DNA of 64,000 nucleotides from positions 744,001-808,000 of the forward strand of contig MCGT01000006.1 in assembly GCA_002104935.1 (NCBI GenBank). The letters are read 5' to 3'. The position numbers were made by a program, and so were the translations under genes. Origin of the DNA: Hesseltinella vesiculosa. Its lineage: Eukaryota > Mucoromycota > Mucoromycetes > Mucorales > Cunninghamellaceae. This document shows positions 1 through 11,654 of the stretch, one piece after another. The stretch's first letter is position 1, and each line of letters opens with the position of its first letter. The notes beneath the pieces are model-generated. The model saw only the letters and a program-made list of their open reading frames with translations, did no database searches and was not told the DNA's origin.

Positions 1-3000
1 GGAGGCCGCATGGAGAGAATCACGAGAAGCGGAAGTTTGAGGAGGGGGGATGGATGAAGGTGCAGTCATGAAATCTTGGTCTACAAAAGTGGGCATGATT
101 GCGGTAGAAGGAACAGCAGCGGGTACAGGAGGGTCCACAATGACGGCCTCTTGAGCTGTAATAGGTGCAGGGGATTCCATACTGTCGTCAAAGGGGTTGT
201 GCCTAGGCACATCATAATCTGGTTGCAGGGATGGATTGGCCGAAGCAGGGGCTTCGGGGGTCACGAAGCTGTCCGTGAAACCTGCCGAGGGTTGAGGGCT
301 CTGCGAGAAGACAGTCGTGGATACGGAAAAGGGGTCGTCTTCGGTGGTGGCGAGGCGGGAAGTGGTGGTTGGGAAGGTTGATGCAGCGACGGCAGCGGTA
401 GCCACAGCTGCAGTAGGTGCAAAGGCATCCTCAAAATCAGTTGGTTGAGCAGTGGCAGGCGCAATGGTTGTTGCTGGATTGAGGGCAGGCGAGCCAAAAG
501 CATCGTCAAAAGCATCAGCAAAATCGGCATCGCTTACAGGAGCAGTTGTAGCTATAGGCAGCGAAGCAGAGGTGATCGACTTCGCGTCAGGCAACGATTC
601 TGTGAAGGCAGCGTCAAATTCATCCATGTCAGCCTGGGCCATGCTGGCGGACAAGAAAGACGAGGAGGTTGAGTTTTCATGTTCCACCACTTCGAAGTCA
701 TGATCGTCAGTCTTGACGCTGTCACAGGCGGTGGTGGTAGCTGTGACGATTTCCGGTGAGGCGACATCTCTAGGCTCATCCAGTGGTAGTTGTGATTCGG
801 GCTCGGGATGGGCTACTTCTAGAGGGGAGGCTTCGCTGACACTCTCGTCGTCGGTCGAATCGTCTTCGGTCTCGCTTTCTTCGTCTTCACTGGAAGCAGG
901 CGAGGTGGTGTCTGTGTCGTCAAGATCGGCGTGTGAGGCGTCGGGGACAGAAGTGAACGTTTGCGATTCAGCCAAGGGACGCACTTGTTTATGGTCCGCT
1001 TCATCTGACGAGGTATCGTTGTCGTCACTGGTGGCGGAGAGAGCTTCGGCAGGCAGCTCAGTTGCTTCGGGAACAATGTCGTTGGTCTTATCTGTAACAG
1101 GTGCGAGTTCTTCAGCAGCAGGCTCTTCAGCAGCAGGCTCTTCAGCAGCAGGCTCTTCAGCAGCAGGCTCTTCGACAGACGTGGGAGCCTCCGTAGCTAC
1201 AGGCTCACCGGTAACAGCAGATGATTCATTTTGAACGGATTCGCTGTCTTTTGCAAGAGTGGGCTCTTCAGCGGAGGCAGGCTCTTCAGCGGAGGCAGGC
1301 TCTTCAGCGGTGGCAGGCTCTTCAGCGGTGGCAGGTTCCTCCGCGGTGGCAGGCTCTTCAACGGTGGCAGGTTCCTCCGCGGTGGCAGGCTCTTCAGCGG
1401 AGGCAGGCTCCTTAGAAGCGAGGGGTTCTTGGGCTGCTTGGGCGTCTTCGGGCGTCACCTGCTCTTCAACAGAGAGGGCTGGTTCTTCAATAGCAGCTGA
1501 TTCGGCATCCACAGCAACAGGCTCCTCCACAGCACCAGGGCTCTTGGCATTGCTAGGAATTTCTGCCTGGGTGGGCTGTTGAGCAGGTGTAGGCTCCTCG
1601 GCAATGGGCGCTTGAGCAGATGGGGCAGTGGTGGTTTTAGCCATCGGGGGCGCTTGGCCCGGTGTGGGGGTCAGTCTAGATAAGATGGACGAGGTATCGA
1701 TATGAGCAGCAGCCACGACAGAGGCAATACCAGCGGCAACGGCAACAGGAGCAATGGAGGACGAGGTTTCATCGGCGGAGGAGGCGGCACGAGGTGTTTC
1801 GGGTTGGGGTGGGACGACTTGCTGTTCAACAGGAGAAGCCGTAGCAGTTGTGGGAGAAGGGAGCTCGACCAAAGGTGATTCAGCAGGGACAGATTTCTTC
1901 TTGGAAGGAGGAGGAGCTGGGGGTCGGCGTGTGGATTTGGCTCGGCTCGAGGGCGAGGTTGCGTTGGAGCTAGGTGACCGAGTATGGCGGCTGGTAGGTG
2001 GAGGTGGAGGTGAGGTGTGATGTGTAGTGGGTGGCGATACTGGCACTATTGAAAAAAAAAAAAAAAAAAAAGGATGAGCACGTGGTGGGGGAGTTTCTGT
2101 ATTGTCGGTGCTATTCTACCTCCTGAGACAGCGTCCCATTGACCGGCTTGGGCAGCGGCAAGGTCCTTGGCAGATTGATCATGGGTGGATTGCGCAGCTT
2201 CCAATTGGCGATCGGTGATGTTGGCCAAGGCAAGCTTTTGCTGGTATTGTTGCTTGAGCTGGTTAAGTTCGGTGTGAGTGGCATTGTATTCTTTTTCAAG
2301 CTGGGCGATCTTGTGACGCTTTTCGGTCTCAGACTGCTTCAGCATATCGAGTTTGGCGTGCCAAGTCTGGCGGTCTTGTGTGACTTGGTGGAGCGATTGT
2401 TGCAAGGTGGCAAGTTGCTGTTCCAATTCCGTCACGACGGGCGTCTGTGTGTCGACGGCTTGCTTCAGCTCGGTGGTATTGGTCTGCTCCTTGTCGATGC
2501 TTTGTTGCACTTTACTGATTTCGTTTTGGATGACTTCTGGGTCTGACTGCACTGAGCGCATGGGATCGGGGTGGCCAGGATCAATCTGGTGTTTCTCAGC
2601 TACGGGAACTAGAAATAAAAAAAAAAAAAGAGGTGAGGCTCCTGATCAAAGGGAGATACCATTCTATTGCAATGTACCTTGCTTCTCGTCAGAGACCAAG
2701 AGGGAGTCTGGAAGGGTTGTAGGCAGTGGCGAGCCACCACGGACCTTTCGAATGAGATGCATGGCCGCTGCAAACTCATCGTACGATAATGTGCCACGGT
2801 TTTGTGTATCACATAAATCCCAAATGTTGGCCAGTTGATCGGCAGGCAAGCCCGAGTTACCAAAGAGAGCGACAGCTTCAGCGCCTACAAAAGAAAATGA
2901 AGACGAGTGAGTGGTTGAAATACAAGTGGCGATGGTTGCTGATAGAAACATTACCGTCAATGTGGCCTCTGTGCTGGCGATCAATGGACATAAAGGCTTG

Positions 3001-4106
3001 CCTGTAGATAGGGCGTTCAGAGGAGTCGATTTGCCAGATGGGCGACGCAGGTAAGGGACTAAAATACTGGTTCAAGGGATGGGCAGCTGGTTCCTTGGGG
3101 GCAGGTGGACGAGAGGCACGAGCAGCAGGGACAGGTGGGGGTGGAGGACGGGAGCGATGGGTGGAGGAGGTTGGTGGAGGAGGTGGAGGTGGAGATTTGG
3201 TAGCGACTGAAGGCTGAGAGAGGACAGGCGAGGGTGGCACATCTCGCACAGATTGGAGCAGCAAAGGGGGTAAGGTTGGAGGTAGGCTGGTGGTACCGGA
3301 CATACACCGGGCAACATAATGCATAGCAATGACAAAGCCGTTGCTATCCAAAGCACCTTGCCGATGAAGATCAGCCAAATTCCTAAAGCCGAGAAATAAA
3401 AATGGCAAAATGAGGGTCCATCGGCACTCCTATTTTCTAATCTTTACCAGATATGACTTAAAAGGGTCACAGGCAATTTGGAACGCATCAAGACTTTCAT
3501 GGCGGTATCACCATGCAGCAAGCCATTGACAGGGCCAGAAGCATGGAAGATACGCATGTACTTTTGACGATTGGTCGGTGTGACAACATCATAACCATCC
3601 AAGGCAGGCAGAGGAGTTTCTAAAGTAGGCTAGTGAGTATCCTTGAAGCTATGTAGTTGTGACGTACTGGTGACCAGAATCGGGGATGATGGGCTTTGAT
3701 TGCTTTGGGTACAGGCGATCAACTTTAGTGCCACATAGAACGCCCGTTTATTATTCACACTCTGGTCGTTTTGATATGCTGCGCCCAGGACCTAAAAGAA
3801 AGTGAAGTCAACAAAAAAAAGAAATAGATGAGAGGGATGCTTTTCAAAAAGAAGAAAAGATGAATGGCAAACAAGTCATTAAGCCTTACTTGTTGAATTT
3901 GTTGTGGGCTCAGACCAGAGGCGGTGGTGAGGGCCTGGAGGACATTGTTGATGGGTTTGTCTTGAGCGACATTTTCGTACAAAAGACCATAGTATTCTTG
4001 CTCGTTTCCCGCTAGTTCAGCCATCCAAGACTCTATAAAACGATGTAAAAAGACAATGATTTACTTAAGAGTTATAAAAAGATGCATGCTTACCTTGGGA
4101 AGCCAT
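1..4106 (-). CDS. EDE1: Ede1/Eps15-like EH-domain endocytic scaffold, C-terminus cut by window edge
   Basis: Early clathrin-mediated endocytosis scaffold by family. Exons read 4106-4094, 4032-3890, 3791-3668, 3619-3448, 3382-2955, 2884-2678, 2608-2120 and 2045-1, all with GT-AG borders and one continuous frame; at least 1,207 residues are visible. Exon 1 is only 13 nt (MASQ). Three EH domains follow: about residues 10-80, 105-200 (containing NLADLHRQGALD) and 265-350 (containing ANIWDLCDTQNRGTLSYDEF). Between EH2 and EH3 is a proline-rich linker, and after EH3 a coiled coil (about 380-510). The rest is a long acidic, Pro/Ala/Glu-rich tail with DAF/DPF-type motifs (DAFDDAFG, NPFDDS) that could bind endocytic adaptors. 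The tail carries two tandem repeats listed separately. A C-terminal UBA domain, usual in fungal Ede1, would lie off the left edge. Pan1 is the main alternative; three N-terminal EH domains followed by a coiled coil fit Ede1 better. Confidence 0.88.
1107..1166 (-). repeat. 15-bp tandem repeat, 4 units, in the Ede1-like tail
   Basis: Four nearly perfect 15-bp units (gctcttcagcagcag on the + strand) encode AAEEP repeated on the minus strand. The 15-bp unit resembles the 18-bp unit about 100 bp away with three bases removed, so the two arrays probably share an origin. Confidence 0.93.
1262..1405 (-). repeat. 18-bp tandem repeat, 8 units, in the Ede1-like tail
   Basis: Eight head-to-tail 18-bp units (first unit on + strand ggctcttcagcggaggca) stay in frame and encode six-residue units of the type ATAEEP/ASAEEP on the minus strand. 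Units differ at a few bases (ttc/tcc, gcg/acg, gag/gtg), so the array is not brand new. It lies in a disordered acidic region and probably varies in length between isolates. Confidence 0.95.
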
Positions 4107-4773
4107 GAATAAAAATAAAAGCAAATAAAAAAAGTGACAAAGAAAGGAAAGCAAGCGAAAGGAATTTCTTTGCCTTTTTCAACCATTTTTTTGAAGCTGC
4201 GCTTTTTTTTTTATTTTTCTTTTTCTCGCCTTGGCTCTCATCTCGAAAACGGTTACATCATGGTAAATGCGTCTTTGGGCATGGCTTTTAGAGAAAGCAA
4301 TGGCCTAATGATAGTATGTTCTCATCGTCATGTTCCGTTTTGTTTCTATACTAGTCGGCCATCTTTAATTTCCAATCGTTGATCCTTGTCATTTTGTTAC
4401 TCATTTGCACCTGCACATACGTCCGGGCCCAGGCTCCATCACTTGTGGATCGAAATAAAACTGGGTAAATGGGGATTCGTCTTGGCAAAAAAAAAAAAAA
4501 GTAAAACTGAACCTTATCTTTATTTTCTTACGGTGATGTCGAATAGACCTCTTGGCTTGTTCTGGAAGGCTGCAAGAATAGGCGAAAGGCTGAGTCCATA
4601 CGTGTCACTTGCTTGTTTCTTGATGGCTGCTAGCATTCTGTTCTCATAACTTTCTTGGCAGAACAAGGGTTCTTTTTTTTTTTTATTCGATAAATACGAT
4701 GATTCCCCCTCCTGTATAAGAGAGGAAACAAAATAAAAGCAAAAAAAAAAAAAAAAAAAAGGGGTCTAGAACA
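4107..4773. other. intergenic, upstream of the Ede1-like gene
   Basis: About 670 bp between the start of the Ede1-like gene and the stop of the bZIP gene, both on the minus strand. It holds several A/T runs (for example 4486-4500, 4672-4684, 4741-4760) and no reading frame I would call a gene. It should contain the Ede1 promoter and the bZIP 3' end. Confidence 0.6.
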
Positions 4774-6211
4774 CTACACGTTTTTGGTGGGGTCCACTAG
4801 ATATTTCTGCCAGCCATCGTTGCTCAGATCGCCATGTTCATCGGAACAAACAGCCTTATTTTTCATCTCGGAGCAGAGCAAATCAATGTCAAAGTCATCA
4901 AATCGTGGGTGAGACGCAAGCTCATCCCAGGCTTCAGACAGTGAGACGGGTGCGCGATTGGATGACGAAGTACAAGACTTGAGGGGCGAGGCAGGGACAG
5001 GGGGCTGGGCATCGAATTGGATAAGAGAAGAAAAGATGTCACCGACATCTTCGGCTTTGCCGAGGGGGTTTTCTGAGTCAAAGATGGGTTGGTCAAAGAT
5101 AGGTTGGGTGGAGCTGTTGAAGCTGGCAAGGATGTCGGTTGGCATGGTGGCGGCAAACAAGTCGTCGACGGTGGTGTCAGGGGTGTGTGTGGAGCTCTTG
5201 TTGCTGCTGGAGACAGAAGGCGGAGAATCAGCATCGGCTAGGGCAAAGGACAAGGTTTCGGGTGACGAGGTGGAGGGTGATGCAGAGGCGCGGTTGCCAA
5301 GCAATACGTTGTTATGCAACCGAGTGTCGTCGGAAGCAATGGAGCGCAGCAATTTCTGTGGTCGTTCAGTGGCCACCGACACACTGGACAAAGGGACGTC
5401 AAAGGACGAGGCTGAGCCACCCAGAATGGCGTTTTCCAACTGCAACTGCTGGATGACTTCACGAAGCTTTTGGTTTTCCTCGGCAAGCTTATCAGACTGT
5501 TGATCTTGTTGGGCTTCAAGGTCCTTGATTCGGTCTTCCAGTTCCTTGACATAGTTTAATCGTCGTTCCCTAATGAAAAAGAGGGTTGGTTGGTTTGCAA
5601 GGTGGAGAGATTGTGTTGGTTACCTAAAGGCACGCTGTGCCTGTCGGTTTTGTAATTTGCGTTTAGATTTGGGATCATGCTCAGTCTATCAAAACAGTGA
5701 GTGCTAGCCAAAAAAAAAAAAAAAAAAAAAAGAGTGGACAGAGCACTTACCTGGATACGGATTTCTTCTTCAGTGAGAGGCTTCCTGCCGGATTTGGGTT
5801 TTTCTATGAATATAAAAAAGAATCAGCTCTATGAAAACAAAACAACTCGAGGAAGGCACTGACCTTGGGTATCGGAATTGTTTGGGGAACCTGCGAGAAA
5901 AAAAAAAGGAGTGAGTCAGTTTTTTGTTGTGTATTTCATTTAAAATACGAACCAGCATTGTCTTCTTCAATGTCATTGTGTTTGCGCTTGTCATGAGAAG
6001 CTTGAGTGGGTGATGATGGGGAACTGGCATCCGCATGGCTAATTTGGTCACTGGCGTTGTTGTTGTTTGTAGTGTTGTTGGTGGTGCTGTTCACTTGGTT
6101 GGCATTGATGGTGGCCAAGGTCATCATCAACAGTTGTTGCAGCTGAGGATTGTCCTTGATGGCAGCCAGATTTATACTAGGCACGGGTGTGGAATTATTG
6201 TTGTTGTTCAT
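4774..6211 (-). CDS. Pap1/Yap1-type AP-1 bZIP transcription factor
   Basis: Fungal AP-1 family, the redox- and drug-stress regulators. Exons 6211-5953, 5890-5864 (27 nt), 5803-5751, 5685-5624 and 5569-4774 give 398 residues. The first ATG is at 6211; the frame is open a little further upstream but without an ATG. An Asn-rich N-terminus is followed by the basic region (QNRQAQRAFRERR, the fungal AP-1 signature NxxAQxxFR) split across exons 4 and 5. A leucine zipper follows (YVKELEDRIKDLEAQQ). The C-terminus has LLCSEMKNKAVCSDE, matching the Pap1/Yap1 C-terminal cysteine-rich domain that holds the export signal; the other visible cysteine is in PLKSCTSSS. By family, oxidation of these cysteines retains the factor in the nucleus. 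Only three cysteines are visible, fewer than in Yap1. Intron 1 uses a less common GTTCGT donor. Confidence 0.88.
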
Positions 6212-6515
6212 GAAGGAATGCAAAAAGGTGTATGATATTAAAAAAAAAAAATGAGTGGAAAGGGAACAGAGAAAAAAGCAAGGAAAAAAGGAGGTCGGAA
6301 CAAACTCAGCTGGTACTTATCCAATCAAAGAGCTTAGTCCCATGATTGGCTTGGATGAATTGGTAATCAAGGCCACACACAGAAAAAAAAAAATACAGTT
6401 GTTTCGATGTTTAATCTTGAAGGGATATTATGAAAGGCAAATAAAAAAAAAGACTATATAAATAATACAAGAAGGAGGGGAGGGGAAAAGCATAGAATGA
6501 ACGAAAAAAAAAAGT

Positions 6516-8625
6516 CTATTTGGAAGCAGGTGGGGAATACACGCCAAATCTATAATCGAGGTCTAACAGCATCTTTAAAGCATTTCGTGCAGGGAAGGCT
6601 TCGGTGGGGGTGGTAGGTTGGGTAGCGGTGGCAGCCGTCTTTTCATGACCGGGTAATGGGAAGGCTTGCTGTAATACTTCGTACACGGTCAAGGTGACAC
6701 CGAATTGGGGCGAGGAACGGAGGATACGAGCAGGGCCGCCCTTGAAGAAAGCCTTGAAGCCTTCTTCCTTCATGATTTTGCGAGCAGCGTCAGTGATACC
6801 AGAGTAAGTGGTTTGACCCTTGCGAGCTTCTACTTGGAGACGAGTCTTGATCACATCGGCTATTCACGCATAAAAATAAATCACGACGTGAGCGTCTCTC
6901 GCATGGGTGGAAGATCGGTAGAACACTTACCAGGGGTGGTGAGGTAGGCAGCAGGCATACCAGCAATGGCACCGGCCATCAAAAGCTCAGAAATGGCCAA
7001 TTTGTGGTCAGGGCCTTCATGGAACACGTCCTTCTTCAAGTGAGCATAGGCAGGGAAGTAGATGGCGGAGAAGGGCACGTCACGCAACAAACATGCACTC
7101 ACGCCCTTGTACAGGCCAACGATACCCAAGTTCTTGACGATCCAGATGGCACTGCGGCGAGGCATGTCTGGATGGGCTTTGAGCTGTTCGCCTTGCACCT
7201 GCAGACGGATCTTGACGATTTCCAAGGGATTGGTGAACACCACTTGTGAGGCACCGGCAGCACCACCAGCCACCGCCTCTTGCCAGAGTTGAATGGAGCC
7301 GGATTCCTTGTCGGTCAATCGTTGGCGCACAAAGTCGTTGACGGTCAATTTGATGGCTTTTTCAGGAGCAACGCCCTAAAAAAAAAAAAAAGGACAGTGA
7401 GCAGCCATGGACTTTACACGCCAGCGCCATGAACACTTACAACCAATTGAGGGCCTAGGCCACGGTATAAACCAACAAAACCTTCGTTCTTGATGACCTT
7501 TTTGAAGCAGTCCATGCTGTTCTTGTACATGAGTTCACCAACCACCTGGGAGCGTTGGTTTTGCATACGGGTTTTGACCAAATCGATAGGGTAGACGGCG
7601 GTTGCACCCACGGCACCGGCGATCGAGCCCAGAGCAAAGGCGTAGGCGTTGCCGACGATTTCCCACCAGAGACCGTGTTCCTTCTTTTCCGAGGCAGCGG
7701 CTTGTTGTTGCTCCGTGGGCAATGGTTGCCAGCGAGGGTCCAGGATCTTGGCAAAATCGTCCAGACCGAGGCGGCCGTGCGAGGAACCGGGGGTGCCGAC
7801 ACCAGCAAAGTGGAAGATGATGTCGGCTTCCATGGGGGTGAAGAGAGAGTAGCGGGAGGTCTTGGCGGCTTCATTCAAGAAGTCTTGCTTGGTGATGGTG
7901 TGGTCGGCTTGGGTCTTGATGGCGCGACGCAAAATCACTTCGACCATATCCATGTTGCGGATGACGTTGTGAAAAGCAACCATATTGGAGAAACTGACCT
8001 TGGTGCCGCCGGTGGCATACAAGTTGCAGAGCGTGGGCAGGCTGTCGATGACGTGATCCGAGAGTTTGTGCTGAGCAATGTCCAAGATGATGCGTTTGAA
8101 GTTCTCAGGTGAAATGTAACCCGTGTGCTCCTTGTCGTAGTGCTTGAATTCCTGTCGCAAACGTTCGCCTTGGAGCCCCTTGAGCAGCTGGGCAAATTCC
8201 TCGTACGTCAGTTCGTAGTGGCCTTCCTTGTTACCAATGTAGAGCTTGAGCCAGTCACAGTCAAAGTCAAAGGGCACCGCGTCCTTGGGCAGATTGGTGC
8301 TCAGGACCTGTTTGAACTGATCAAAAGTGATCTTGCCCGAGTTGTTGACATCAAACAAGCGGAAGGCGACTTCGTATTCGGCGTCGGGCTTGGTCAAGAG
8401 GTTTTGGAAGATCACAAAGTCATCAAACGACACCACGCCTTGCTGGGAACGATCGCACACCTTGAACAACAATCCGAACTGTTCGCGCTTGATCTTCTTG
8501 AAATCTTCGCCAGGAGCCACGGCAGCCAAGAAGTCGTCCTGGTTCATGTATTGCTGACTGTCCTTTTGCACAGAAGCATGCTTTAAAAACCAAGGTCTAT
8601 AATAATCGACACCAAAGGCAGCCAT
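6516..8625 (-). CDS. AGC1: mitochondrial aspartate/glutamate carrier with EF-hands
   Basis: Inner mitochondrial membrane carrier exchanging aspartate for glutamate plus a proton (SLC25A12/13 family, malate-aspartate shuttle). Exons 8625-7441, 7375-6931 and 6859-6516 give 657 residues. The N-terminal half has EF-hand units ([31 protein letters not shown]). The C-terminal half has three mitochondrial-carrier repeats with the signature PxDxxKxRx[23 protein letters not shown] and [11 protein letters not shown], the last spanning an exon border. Length matches human aralar/citrin. From memory, S. cerevisiae Agc1 lacks functional EF-hands, so calcium control is likely retained here; that is inference. 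The start is the first ATG of a 395-codon first exon. Confidence 0.95.
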
Positions 8626-9668
8626 CTTCTAAAATAATCCGAGAAAGGGGGTATTCACAAAAAAAACAAAAAGGGAAAGAGATGAAGACGGGGGGGGGGT
8701 GACTCAAAGAAAAAAAAGGAAACGAGAAAAGGGGAGAAAATAAAAAGAAAAAGGGCAAAAACCAGCTCCGTCCCAAGGCTGTTCCTGCGTTCAATCAAAT
8801 TACCATGACAGCATGCTAGAGGACCAATCAGCTCCACTGGGACCACTTCTGGCTCAAAACCCAATGTCGATTTCTCCCGAGTCCTCTTGGACAATAAAAA
8901 TAAAATCCTCTACTTCTTCCATTTGCTCCATCACCCCTTTCTTGTTTTTACCTGTAGACAACAAACCAGCTCTTCCTCTTCTCAATGATGGCCTCCCTCC
9001 CTTTTAAAGCCTTCGATCAACCGAGCATGAAACATCCCCTCTTTAAAATTTTTTTATTTTTAAAAAAATGGGATAAACAAAGTTTGAGGAATTTTCAAAA
9101 GGTTTCACGTGTCGCCTGGCCCTTTCCATTGACTCAAGTTTCCAAATGAGGAAATCACCGTTGAGCCCTTTTTGTTTGAACCACGGAACAGTCTTGGAGC
9201 TTCCAATCCATTCGTCTCCATGCCACTCCTTTCCTCAGTGTCACCTTGCACAAAAAGAGGGCTGCTGATAGCTGCTTGCCAAGCCTGGCCAATCATACAC
9301 TTCTCTGCCTCCTACCGTTACCTAAACACGGCGCATCTTAGACAACCATCGTCTCCAGCTGGATCCCACCTCATCTAGGAGGCTTGTACTGACTGCGGGG
9401 ATCGTAATTTTTGACTTGACGATCACCCCAGTTTTGTCCCACGCTGTCGTGGAGATCGGCACTGCCTGTTGGAACAAGTTCGTTCCTGGCTTCCTCTGGC
9501 ATCGAGGTAGGGCCATGTTGCCTATGTGCTAGTAAGAAAGGAAAGCCTATAGGCCTATTCATTCTAGGATAGATAGGTCGGTCTTTTATTTCTTTGGATC
9601 TACATGGATATCTCTTTTTTTTTTTTCATCTGTCTGTGCCTGCAGCGGGTATGTTTACTTGGTTTTTT
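8626..9668. other. intergenic, carrier promoter and kinase 3' end
   Basis: About 1.04 kb with no gene I can support; the open frames here are short and lack splice or codon signals. Besides the two TGACTCA sites, a CCAAT box (CCAAT on the + strand, 8823-8827) lies about 200 bp upstream of the carrier start. Homopolymer A runs are frequent. Confidence 0.55.
8700..8706. promoter_or_regulatory. TGACTCA motif upstream of the aspartate/glutamate carrier
   Basis: A palindromic TGACTCA, the Gcn4/Cpc1 (and AP-1) binding core, lies 75 bp upstream of the carrier ATG, next to a run of G. A second TGACTCA is at 9130-9136. Amino-acid starvation control of an aspartate/glutamate carrier would make sense, but a 7-bp motif occurs by chance and this is only a candidate site. 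Confidence 0.3.
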
Positions 9669-11654
9669 TTAACACGATCCATGGACATTGCGTCTTGTCA
9701 AGATACTTGCGCTGGTGAGATCGAGGTTGAAATTGGAAGACGGAGGTGAGGGTGACGGCAGAGGCAGGGTCGTGGGTAAGAGGCTACCATCCATTTCTTG
9801 GAAGGACAGTTGCTTCGTCAGGGTCGACGTGGGCGTGGGAGCCAAGGTGTCGGTGGTGGTGGAAGAACAGGAATGGCTGGAGAGACACAGGGTGTCGCGC
9901 ATCTGTTCTTGAAGTCGTAGCATCAGCGTAGATTCGTCATCACTCTCTTGATCGTGGCCTACGTCCAGATCAGTGTTTGTCGAGCTTTTGTACGAGACAC
10001 TTTCACTGGTCTGGTAGTCCTGGAAGAGATTGGTGGTGGGTGAGTCGAAGCTGCCGTGGAGGGTAAAGTAGGAGGAGCTGTGCTCAGAGATGCCAAGGAG
10101 TAGATTTTCCTCGTGGTGGCGGTGGATGTCATACGGGATGGATTTGGTGCCGATGGATCGTGTGCCAGGAATGCGAAGGGGGGAAGACGATGTATGGATT
10201 GTTTCTTTGGCAAGGGACGTGGTAGTGCAGGCTGGTGCCAACAGTTGATCGACGGGGGTGATCGACTCGTCCAAGCTCTAAAAAAAAAGGGTGAGTGCTT
10301 TTTGTTGGTGTCCGGCTTTTCTACTTTTTACCTGGCCAAGAAGCCAGGGATGGTGCAGGCATTGATGGATGTCATAACGCTGCGTGGGGTCTACGCATAA
10401 AAGATGAGCGACGAGGTCCTTGGCTTCGTTTGAAATGGAATCCCACCATGGAGACATAAACGTGTAATCGCCCCTGGCCACCTTTTCAGTCAAAATATCA
10501 ATGTCGTCGTCATCGTAAAAGGGGGGAAAGCCGCAGAGCATGGTATAAAGGACGCAGCCCAAGGCCCACATGTCCACAGCCTTGGAGTAGTTTTGTCGCA
10601 AGACGATTTCTGGTGCGGTATAACCCTAGTTGACAAAAAAAAAAAAAAAAGTCAGGAACCATCGCGTTCTTTGGTTGGACAGCGTACGATCGTTCCGCAG
10701 GGTGTCACGGTTGCCTCGTCCCAAATGATCTTGGAGAGGCCAAAGTCACCGATCTTGACCTTGCCGATACCGCCGCCACCATAATTTTCAACGAATCGGC
10801 CTTCATCCACCTTGGGCTCGTCGTCTGGTTGAACAGGTGCAGGGTCTACTCGGGCAAGGAACGGGATCGGTTCAAACAGCAGATTCTCGGGTTTGATGTC
10901 TCTACATCAAGAGTGAGCCATCGACAACTGGACTGCCTTTGAAAAAGGGAAAAACTTCAAACTCTATTACCTGTGTACAACGCCTTTGACCTCATGCAGG
11001 TAGCCAATGCCTTCGGCAACTTGCCTAATACAGTGGCGAGCAAGGTCTTCACTAAAATAAGTCAGGTGGACGATTTGTTGAAAGAGTTCACCCCCTTGAC
11101 AAAGTTCCGTGATCAAAAAATAATACTACCACAAAAAAAGTTGGTGATGACCCATGATGTGTCCTTGGTTTACCTCCAAGGTTTCCAAGAAGCCACAGAG
11201 AGACAGGATGGACTCGTGGTCAAGGGATTTCATCAACTGGACTTCCTTGAGGATGCTGATTCTCTAGGGACCCAAAAAAAGCAAGTCATGAGGGTGTCTG
11301 AATGCATGCCAGATCCAAGGTTTTCCATTCGCATGCGCCTTTTTTTGTCCCCCCCCCCTTACTTGGTTGGCTTTTAGTTCCAATTTACGGATGACTTTAA
11401 TGGCAACATGGGTATCGGTTTGCTTGTCGAGGGCCTTGTAGACGATAGAGAATGCGCCACTAAAGAAAAGAAGGTTAAAGAAAAAGTCAGTAGGACCCTG
11501 GTTTGACTTACTCGCCAAGGATGCTAAGCAAAAGGTATCTTTCTAGACCAACATAATTGGACAGTTCGTTTGCTGGTGTGACCATGGGTTGTTTCAAAAA
11601 AGTAGGTTCAGGGTGGGATAAAAAGAAGTCTGCAATTCGATTGAACCAGTCCAT
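9669..11654 (-). CDS. Srk1/Rck2-like MAPK-activated Ser/Thr protein kinase
   Basis: CAMK-group kinase resembling S. pombe Srk1 and yeast Rck2, which act below stress MAP kinases. Exons 11654-11512, 11459-11363, 11263-11174, 11125-10971, 10901-10688, 10625-10332 and 10277-9669 join in frame to 533 residues. Visible motifs: glycine loop [13 protein letters not shown] lysine in HVAIKVIRK, catalytic [14 protein letters not shown], metal-binding DFGLSK, and activation-segment TPCGT followed by GYTAPE. Between HRD and DFG is a long insert ending in [11 protein letters not shown], a feature of the Rck2/Srk1 group. The Ser/Thr-rich C-terminal tail (about 200 residues) probably holds the regulatory and MAPK-docking region. 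An AG just upstream of the ATG (TTTTTCAG) suggests a 5'UTR intron. Confidence 0.9.

Noticed and set aside
1107..1405. CRISPR-like regular repeats
   Set aside because: Units are contiguous with no unique spacers, in frame with a coding sequence, in a eukaryotic genome.
713..1582. Long Ser/Gly/Ala-rich plus-strand open frames
   Set aside because: They are antisense shadows of the repetitive Ede1-like tail; the minus-strand frame is continuous with spliced EH-domain exons.
7555..8586. Plus-strand open frames of 153-185 codons
   Set aside because: Antisense to the EF-hand carrier exon; GC-biased codon structure explains the open frames.
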